The translations under genes and the position numbers were made by a program. 64,000 nt of DNA from Actinomucor elegans (Eukaryota > Mucoromycota > Mucoromycetes > Mucorales > Mucoraceae), in NCBI GenBank assembly GCA_026027325.1, contig JAMSLZ010000003.1:1116001-1180000 (forward strand), in the 5' to 3' direction. Of the stretch, positions 57,243 to 64,000 are shown in pieces. Numbering within the stretch: the stretch's first letter is position 1; each line of letters opens with the position of its first letter. The notes beneath the pieces are model-generated. The model was not told the DNA's origin. It was given only the letters and a program-made list of their open reading frames with translations, and ran no database searches.

Positions 57243-60200
57243 ATGGATGAGGATCTAGCAGCTGAAATCGAGGGCACCAAAGCTTATATTCTAAGCTTGT
57301 GCTCGGCCATTGGTGGTTTAGAAGAAATAGTACAAGAAGACGGATCGATAGGTCAAGTCTATTGCGTCGGTGACGAGGCTCTTGGTACGTGATACTGAGA
57401 AGTCTACATTGCTTAATGAGCTAATGCTGTTCTTGTTTTTTTTTGCTAGCCTGTTTAAGAGATTTGAAGAAAGCCATTCGCCTGGATAGCCAGAATAATG
57501 AACGTGTTGTGCTCAATGCTTTGGTAGAATGCAACGTAGTTGAGACAGATATCGTGCCTTTGCTTTTGTCGTTTCGGAACCAACGTAACGACGTGGCCAA
57601 TCGATTCATCCTTGCTTGCGGTGAGTGTCTACCCGATATTGATATAGTAACATCCTTTAATCATTCTTTTCTTATATGATTTAGTGGAGTTACTGGTTCC
57701 TATGACTTGGCCTATTGAGAAAAGTACCTTGGATGAAGAAGAAGCCGAAGATGATAACCCTAATGTCATGCAATGCTATCGAAAATATAAAATGGATTTA
57801 CTGACTGAAGGGGTATTTGAAACGATCCTTACAATGCTTATGAAATCTGTTCGTATACCACATAGGTGCGCATATTTCCCACAGTAAAAGCTCAGTATAT
57901 TGAATCATTTTCTCAAAACATAGGGATCGGTCCATTATCGATCATACTACGATTCGACTGGCACTCTATCTATTTCGCAATTTAGCCGCTATTCCTGACT
58001 TGAATATGCCCCAATCAGGCACAATAGAACAGATCAGAATGTCACATATGCAGGAAGTTTTGATGATACGCTATTATGAAGCTGATGTGATTGAGTTTCT
58101 ATTGACTATCGCTTCCAACAGTGAAAGACAATCGGGTGACTCTGAATGGAACGTATTGGTTTTGGAATCTCTTTATAATCTGATGAAACACATTGATCCC
58201 AAAGATGTGTTTCTATACAAAATTGCAGATGGAACAGTAAGCAGTAGTGACACGAATATCAGGATTCCATCGTTACTAATAGCATGCTACAGAAAAAAGG
58301 GGAGCTTCATGAAATTTCCGCTAAATTATCTAATTTACTTACAGAAGAATCTGCAAGTAAACGACTCAAAACAGCCTATGTACCTACGAGACACAACCGA
58401 TTTGGTGGAACTTACGTATTAGATTGGGTAAGTATTTTTTTTTTAAAAAAAAAAAACTTGATTCTCATACTAACATAGCTATGTGTAGGATGGGAAAAAG
58501 CGCATCTCTCATAAGCAAGAAGCAGGATACGCTGACTCTGCATTTATTATAGAAGGAGAAAAGAAGGCAAGCAGAGTTGGTAACAAGCGTAAACTAGAAG
58601 ATACTATTCGACCGAGAAAGGTGTATCAGAATATGAAGGCCTTAATGTACCTCAAATTGACTGCACAGTCTTTCATTACTTCCTGTTTCAATGGTAAGGA
58701 CAAGAAAGGATTATAGACTGCTTATTCACCGTTAAAATAGCTTTCTATGAATGTATGCTAAAAGATATACAGCGTGAGGACGCAAAGATTGTAGAACAAG
58801 ATTATGCTCGTTACTTTTTCACCATGAGATGGTTTTTAGAATATCACATGTACGAACAAAGAGCGACTGAGCAGAGAAAAGCAGATGCACTTCTTCACCC
58901 CTCACGGGAAACGCGTGCTTTAAACGATTATGATAACAAAGACTTTGATTTTGCGCTTGTTGCTAGCGCCTTGGATCTGAAGACTGTATTGTACTGTCTG
59001 CGTCATATGCGAGACAAGTTGGAACAAAAGGCTTGGTTTGACGTGCAAATGACTGTTGACTGTTTCCGTCAAATGCTGGTGACCATTGGCGCTATGTACA
59101 AATCTGAACATGAAGAATACCGCGAAATTGCAGAGCATATTCAAAGCAATTTGTACTACGAACAAACAGCATTCGATCTGTTTATTGATATAGTAAAATG
59201 CTATAAAAGTCAATCATATGGTTATCTCAAGTCAGTGGTGATGCTGACGCATGTCTTGTTAAAGTTGTTGGATCAATATCAAAAAGGCAAAAAGATGCTG
59301 TTTGTAAGAAAGAAGAAACCACAAAAGAAAAAGAAAAAGCCAGTGGAAGGCGCAAGGGAAGAGGAAGGCATAATAGCTACAGTATCTTCGGACGAAAGTG
59401 AAAATGAGGAGGTGGATCATGATGCCCAGCGAGCTTATAGGGACTCTGTGTTCAAGTTTTCCGCATTTGAGGAGGTATAAAAAAAAATGCAAACCTTTGG
59501 GACAAACGGACTAATTACATCAATCATAGAAATACATATCCAAAGATGTGATACACGCTTATACTTCCCTTTTGGAGTGTTATCGCGATTTGCAGCCAGA
59601 GTATTTCATGTGTATATCAACCATGTTTCATCGTCTTATGGTCAAAAGAAAAGCAGAATATCTGTTCTGGAAAGTAGGTTCTGAACCGTATAAAGAAGAT
59701 GCGATCATTAACCCCGTCCTGTAGCTGCCGGTCATGGATTTATTCAATCGTATATTGATTGATTCCAAATGTGTTCCAAATTCTAGCGCATTTTCCGAAC
59801 TAAAGCAATTCATACGATATTCCACTCGCCAATTCTTCAAAGGAGCAGCTGAATATCCTCTATTGTTTGTCGAAGCGCTGATACCAACCATCAAATCCAA
59901 CCGTTCAATGTGGGAGATGCCTGATGAACACAAGGTCAGAGAGAAGGAAAATTATTTAGCAGATGTAAACTATATCCCTCCAACCTCTACTTCTGCAAAC
60001 CGCACTACTTCTACTACAGCAACTACAGATGCACTTCAAAATAACCAAGAATCTATTGATGATGATATGATGGATTACTATTTTTCTGAGTTTGATCGAA
60101 AGAAGCAAGAAGAAGCGCAATCTAACCAAGATAATACAGAAATGCAAGGGACTACTGTTAACCACCATAATCCAGAAGCTGAAGTAGTGGAAGATTATGA

Positions 60201-60372
60201 CTTTTTTGGTAATTTGAGCAATGTAGACGTTGGGAATAATGCTATCAAAAAGTCAATGAACAATGAAACTGCTGAATCAACAAAGAATACTAAACGAACA
60301 TATACAGATTCTGATGTTTTTGACGGCTTTACAGCAGATGATTTAGATTTAGATTCAATGGTGGATCGATAA
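57243..60372 (+). CDS. Timeless/Tof1/Swi1 replication fork protection protein
   Basis: Component of the fork protection complex that travels with the replisome and supports the S-phase checkpoint, 890 aa. Exons: 57243-57384, 57450-57620, 57685-57865, 57924-58236, 58293-58427, 58489-58693, 58741-59474, 59530-59673, 59725-60372. The N-terminal TIMELESS domain shows YILSLCSAIGGLEE, RDLKKAIRLDSQNN, LVPMTWPIEKST and IRLALYLFRNLAAIPD. Later blocks include PTRHNRFGGTYVLDW, QNMKALMYLKLTAQSFITSC, FFTMRWFLEYH and MFHRLMVKRKAEYLFWK. A Lys-rich stretch (RKKKPQKKKKKP) and an acidic C-terminal region follow. It converges on the CBS-PB1 gene (56 bp). Family firm. Confidence 0.9.
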
Positions 60373-60428
60373 TGATTAGTTTCTTGAAAAGAATATACAT
60401 GTAAATAGTAATAAAAGATAGTTTTTTT

Positions 60429-62071
60429 TTAATGACTATTGGCATTTTGTTGAACTCTTGTTAAAACAAAGACGCTGACAATAACAATACCAAGGAATCC
60501 AATAGCAGCAGGCAATAACAAATCGTTCTTCTTTGATTGTTGTGGTATAGATTTCGCACTTGGTTGCTTTACCGCCTTTGGCTTATCTTGAGTTCTGACA
60601 GTTTCAACTACTACTGCTTCCTCCTTCTCTTTCTCCTCCTCATGATCAACCATTGCTAGTTTTTTATCCGACTTTTGATCATTCACCAGTAATTTGACGC
60701 GATTCTGCCCTTCTTTGAGTGCCAAATGCACAGCATCTGCCACGTCAGCATCACAAGAGATCAAAACATCATCATTTTCATCATCCAGATATGATATGGT
60801 GAGCCATTCCTCTTCGCCTACATCGTCACCGTGCTCTGGTAACATTTTGACTCGCACAGCTTCCAATAGTTCGTTAAACACCGGTTTGCAGACGACGCGG
60901 TGAGTTTTCTGTCCTGCAGTGGTAAATTTGAAGGTAAATAATTCATTGGATGAACCTAAAACAGTTGTAGATGCTGGAGCCACTGATGAAGACACATTGA
61001 CCATGCTAGCAGACTCATTGGGTGATATATCCGAGTATGATTTCAATTGAGAAAGGGAACTAGAAGGTTGTGGTGATATAACGCTAGGTATATGTGATGA
61101 CAATCGTGTTTGTGGAAGTGAGGATGTATCTGATAACTGAGAAGAGCTTTCGACATGATCCACAGCACCAAAACTATCCCAAAATCTACCCCACATAGGC
61201 CCTCCTCCACCTGATGGAGCTACTTTATATATATATACTTAGTAGGAGCTCTTTATATCCATTTAACTCGCTAAATACCTTCACCTTCATTATTTTCCAT
61301 TGTAGCCATCTAGTATCAATAGCGATAGAGTTAGTAAGCATAGTAGACATTAAAAAATAGTTTTACCTGTTCCAATGTGACATAGGTTAACTTGAGTACA
61401 TCTACCATACCGGTTACAATACCATTATCAAGTACTGGCAAATTGAGATAATGACCCTCTACATAAACAATGGCTTGTAAGAAACTTCTAGCTGCAAGAT
61501 ATGCATATGCTTACCATTCATCAATTTGAGAGCATCGAGTACAGTGGTTTCTGGTGTAGCTGTGTCAGGACTAGGCGTCATAACTCGAACGACTGTACAG
61601 TTTTCAGGATTCAAGCCAGCCGCAATGACACGAAGAACAATATCCTTTCTAATACAGGCATATCAGTATAATGCTGCATCACTACATAGTATACGTACGA
61701 AGTAAAGATACCAGCTAAATTATGGTGTTTTGTAACCAAAACAGCCGTTGTATGTAGTTGCTTCATCATGACCGCAATGTCTTTGACATTGGTTCTGTAT
61801 TTGACTTCAGCAGGAGGAGCGCCATCCAAGACAGACTCCAGATTGGGACAGGACATACGTTGGCGTAAAGTTTCCATATATTCAGTCAGTTGAGCTGGTG
61901 TTCCAGCCCATTCCTTCTCAACGCCTTCAATAGCATCGTATAATACACGGGATGATCCAAAAGCACGTTCCATCTTTTCAAGCGCTCCATATAAACATTT
62001 TGTAATATCTAATAAACCAAATATATCACCATCTTCATTACAGACAGGCTACATTTGTAAGTATTTAGTCT

Positions 62072-62106
<35 letters not shown>

Positions 62107-62792
62107 AATGGTTTTCACACTGTACCAAGTGACGGAAGCCTTTGGATACCATTAGATTCAAAGCTTCAGTGGCAGAAGTATCTGAAGTGACGCACATTGG
62201 ACTTTTTGTCATGATATCGCTGACTGGAGTCGTTCTTTTATATACGGTCAACTTTTTAGACTTGAAAACACAGTTTCATACTTACTTGGCATCTAAACTT
62301 TCAGCAACCAATCGGTATGCAATATCCTTTGCCTAACAAGAAATAAAAATTAAGTTTCTGATTTCTATCTACAGCCAAAAAAAAAAAAAAAAAAAAAAAC
62401 TTACTGTGAAAATACCAGATAGTTGATCGTCATCGTTGATTACCAAAACGCAATCGCAACGTTTAGCTGCCATTAACTGAGCAGATTCAATAACCAGCAT
62501 ATTCTCTTTTACTGTCAAAGCTTGGCCTGGCCTTAGAGCGGAGACTGTACCTGGGATACGGTTGTTCTTGCCCAAGGTTCGCGAAGAAGTGCCTTTCTTT
62601 TTCGAAAAGTCCTGTTCCAGCTTCTTTCGGATAGCCTTTTACGACACAGTTTCACGTTATTGGTTGCCATTTTTCTCGATTTCTTGTATAATAACTTACT
62701 TCGTCTCTTTTTAACTGACGCTGTCTGCCTGTCGAGTCGGCATTTTCGAGGGTTTCTACAGCACGTACTTTTGTCTGTCTCTTAGTAGACAT
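60429..62792 (-). CDS. CBS-domain and PB1-domain membrane protein (Mug70-like)
   Basis: Predicted nucleotide-sensing scaffold, 625 aa. Exons (minus): 62792-62700, 62635-62405, 62332-62286, 62234-62126, 62048-61699, 61648-61515, 61458-61367, 61309-61279, 61219-60429. Four CBS motifs occupy about residues 50-340: SALRPGQALTVKENMLVIES...GIFTAKDIAYR, PVSDIMTKSPMCVT...GLLDITKC, VKDIAVMMKQLHTTAVLVT...GIFTSKDIVLR, and RVMTPSPDTATPE...NLPVLDNG. A PB1 domain follows (FKFTTAGQKTHRV, with acidic OPCA motif YLDDENDDVLISCDADV), then a hydrophobic C-terminal anchor (AAIGFLGIVIVSVFVLT). Fission yeast Mug70 has the same CBS-PB1-TM order. Two introns carry T runs of 28 and 23 nt. Confidence 0.87.
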
Positions 62793-63368
62793 ATTGGTTA
62801 TAGAAAGAATACAAGAAAAAAAAAAGAAAGAAAAAGAGAGAGAGAGAGAGAGAGAGAAAAGAGGTATATTAAAAAGAATGAGTTTCTATTAAATTTACAC
62901 GTTTTTGAGAAGCAGGTGTCCGTAATTGAAAGACAGCGAACAGCAGACTGATAAACTGTGTGCTAGAACAAACAAACAAAACGACAAACAGTCGAGTCAT
63001 TTGCGGCTCATGATCTAAAGAAAAGGTTTTGATCTCGGACTAGAACCAGATTTACGCGTCCGGAATGTTGTTCGATGAGGTTTTCTACATGAGAATGTAA
63101 GCAATCGAGAAATCTATCGGGAAAAAGATAGATCCAGACCCAAAATACCTAGCCATCAACTCGATAAAAAAACACTTTGAATCTATACTGTGCTATTTGC
63201 TTGATGGATCACCGTCAATGCAACCTAGCAACCTCATTACGGTGAGCAGTCACGGTCAGCCAATAACAGATGAGCTGGAAATTTTTGGTTACCATGGAGC
63301 TTCAACCCCCCTGGGAGGCTTGAAGCTTTGACAGATTTTTTTCTTCAAGTTTTCGACAATTACAAAGC
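62793..63368. other. Divergent promoter region with AG microsatellite
   Basis: Between the divergent CBS-PB1 and uS11m genes. Contains an (AG)n tract (about 62834-62857) and GCCAAT at 63258-63263, a possible CCAAT box for uS11m. No gene seen. Confidence 0.4.
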
Positions 63369-64000
63369 ATGTTGGCCATTAAACATACTATTCCTCGAGT
63401 ATATGCACAGATCGCTCGTCCCTGCGTCCAAGCAACCCAAACCCGCTGGACTTCTACTACAACCCCACAACAATCAGACGAAAAGAAGCAGCAAAATTCA
63501 GCTCAATTCGATGGCATTTTAGGTGTCTTGGGACTCTCCAAGACCGAGGCTGAAGGCCAAGTTTTGAATGATGCCATTAAACCCAACACCAACAAAAAGG
63601 CCGGCACTGGATTCTTTGACGTGACCTCTTTCACTAGCACAATAGACAGTATGAATCAATCGCCTCACCAACTTCACATTAACGCAACTTTCAATAACAC
63701 CATTATTACTTTAACAAGACCTAATGGTGCACCATTAGTCACTACCTCTGGTGGATCAGCAGGATTTAAAAAGGCCGCTCGTAGTGGTTATGAAGCAGCT
63801 CATCAAGCAGCTATTCAATTATTGGACAAAATGAATGCAAAGAATTTGCAAGTGCCTAATATTCATATTGTGTTGAAGGGATTTGGACCTGGTCGTGATG
63901 CTGCATTCAAAGCATTGGTGAGTGGTTCTCCATGGAATGTGAAACGTATTACAGATGCTACACCTATACCTTTTGGTGGTTGTAGACCCAAGAAAGCCAG
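63369..64000 (+). CDS. Mitochondrial small-subunit ribosomal protein uS11m (3' partial)
   Basis: Mitoribosomal S11 (MRPS11; yeast Mrps18). One open frame from the ATG at 63369 runs off the window end, giving 210 codons. The N-terminus is an amphipathic, Arg-containing presequence (MLAIKHTIPRVYAQIARP). After a variable linker comes the S11 fold: LHINATFNNTIITLTRPNG, TTSGGSAGFKKAARSGYEAA, IHIVLKGFGPGRDAAFKAL, then ITDATPIPFGGCRPKKA, which is normally only a few residues from the C-terminus. So almost the whole protein is present. Firm. Confidence 0.93.
   Translation, partial: MLAIKHTIPRVYAQIARPCVQATQTRWTSTTTPQQSDEKKQQNSAQFDGILGVLGLSKTEAEGQVLNDAIKPNTNKKAGTGFFDVTSFTSTIDSMNQSPHQLHINATFNNTIITLTRPNGAPLVTTSGGSAGFKKAARSGYEAAHQAAIQLLDKMNAKNLQVPNIHIVLKGFGPGRDAAFKALVSGSPWNVKRITDATPIPFGGCRPKKA

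Noticed and set aside
1..64000. CRISPR arrays, bacterial operons or plasmid features
   Set aside because: No regularly spaced repeats or prokaryotic gene order; the DNA is intron-rich eukaryotic.

Overview
This window is nuclear DNA of a filamentous fungus, most likely a member of the Mucorales or a close relative (Mucoromycota). The evidence is many short introns of about 45-90 nt with GTAAGT-type donors and AATAG/TTTAG acceptors, AT-rich spacers, single-copy fungal housekeeping genes (RRP12, TRM10, EBP2, Timeless/Tof1, RSC subunits) and no bacterial or organellar features. I assembled multi-exon gene models by hand from splice signals, reading-frame continuity and family motifs. Exon coordinates are in each entry, and start/end give the coding span. 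Species cannot be named from sequence alone.

Layout. 0-15 kb is rich in chromatin genes: a Ted1/PGAP5-type phosphoesterase, a two-HMG-box protein, an F-box protein, RSC9 (ARID), a CsbD-like stress protein, a tRNA-Asn, the SWI3/RSC8 remodeller subunit and the DOT1 H3K79 methyltransferase. 15-25 kb holds a MARVEL-like membrane protein, vacuolar alkaline phosphatase, a SAM methyltransferase, a repeat-rich spacer and a secreted subtilase. 27-38.8 kb carries a Mig1/CreA-type zinc finger, mitochondrial uL23, a thiamine-pyrophosphate carrier, an MFS transporter, D-2-hydroxyglutarate dehydrogenase and an atypical Rho GTPase. 40-49 kb has a disordered proline-rich protein, RRP12, a C2H2 factor and a small PPxY membrane protein. 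51.8-64 kb has TRM10, a MED28-like protein, EBP2, a 7-TM protein, Timeless/Tof1, a CBS-PB1 protein (Mug70-like) and the partial mitochondrial uS11.

Functionally, the genes fall mainly into chromatin/transcription (RSC9, SWI3, DOT1, HMG, MED28-like, C2H2 factors), ribosome biogenesis and RNA modification (RRP12, EBP2, TRM10), mitochondria (uL23m, uS11m, TPC1, D2HGDH) and membrane/secretory biology. Most convergent gene pairs are separated by only 14-182 bp, so their 3' UTRs probably overlap.

Most notable non-genic features: (i) a family of short degenerate dispersed repeats, at least 16 copies, confined to spacers; (ii) two perfect inverted repeats with 97-bp and 75-bp arms, which would form long RNA hairpins if transcribed; (iii) GC-AG introns and introns with sense poly-T runs of 17-28 nt; (iv) an apparent one-base frame break in RSC9; (v) a Rho GTPase with altered residues at positions that normally support GTP hydrolysis.
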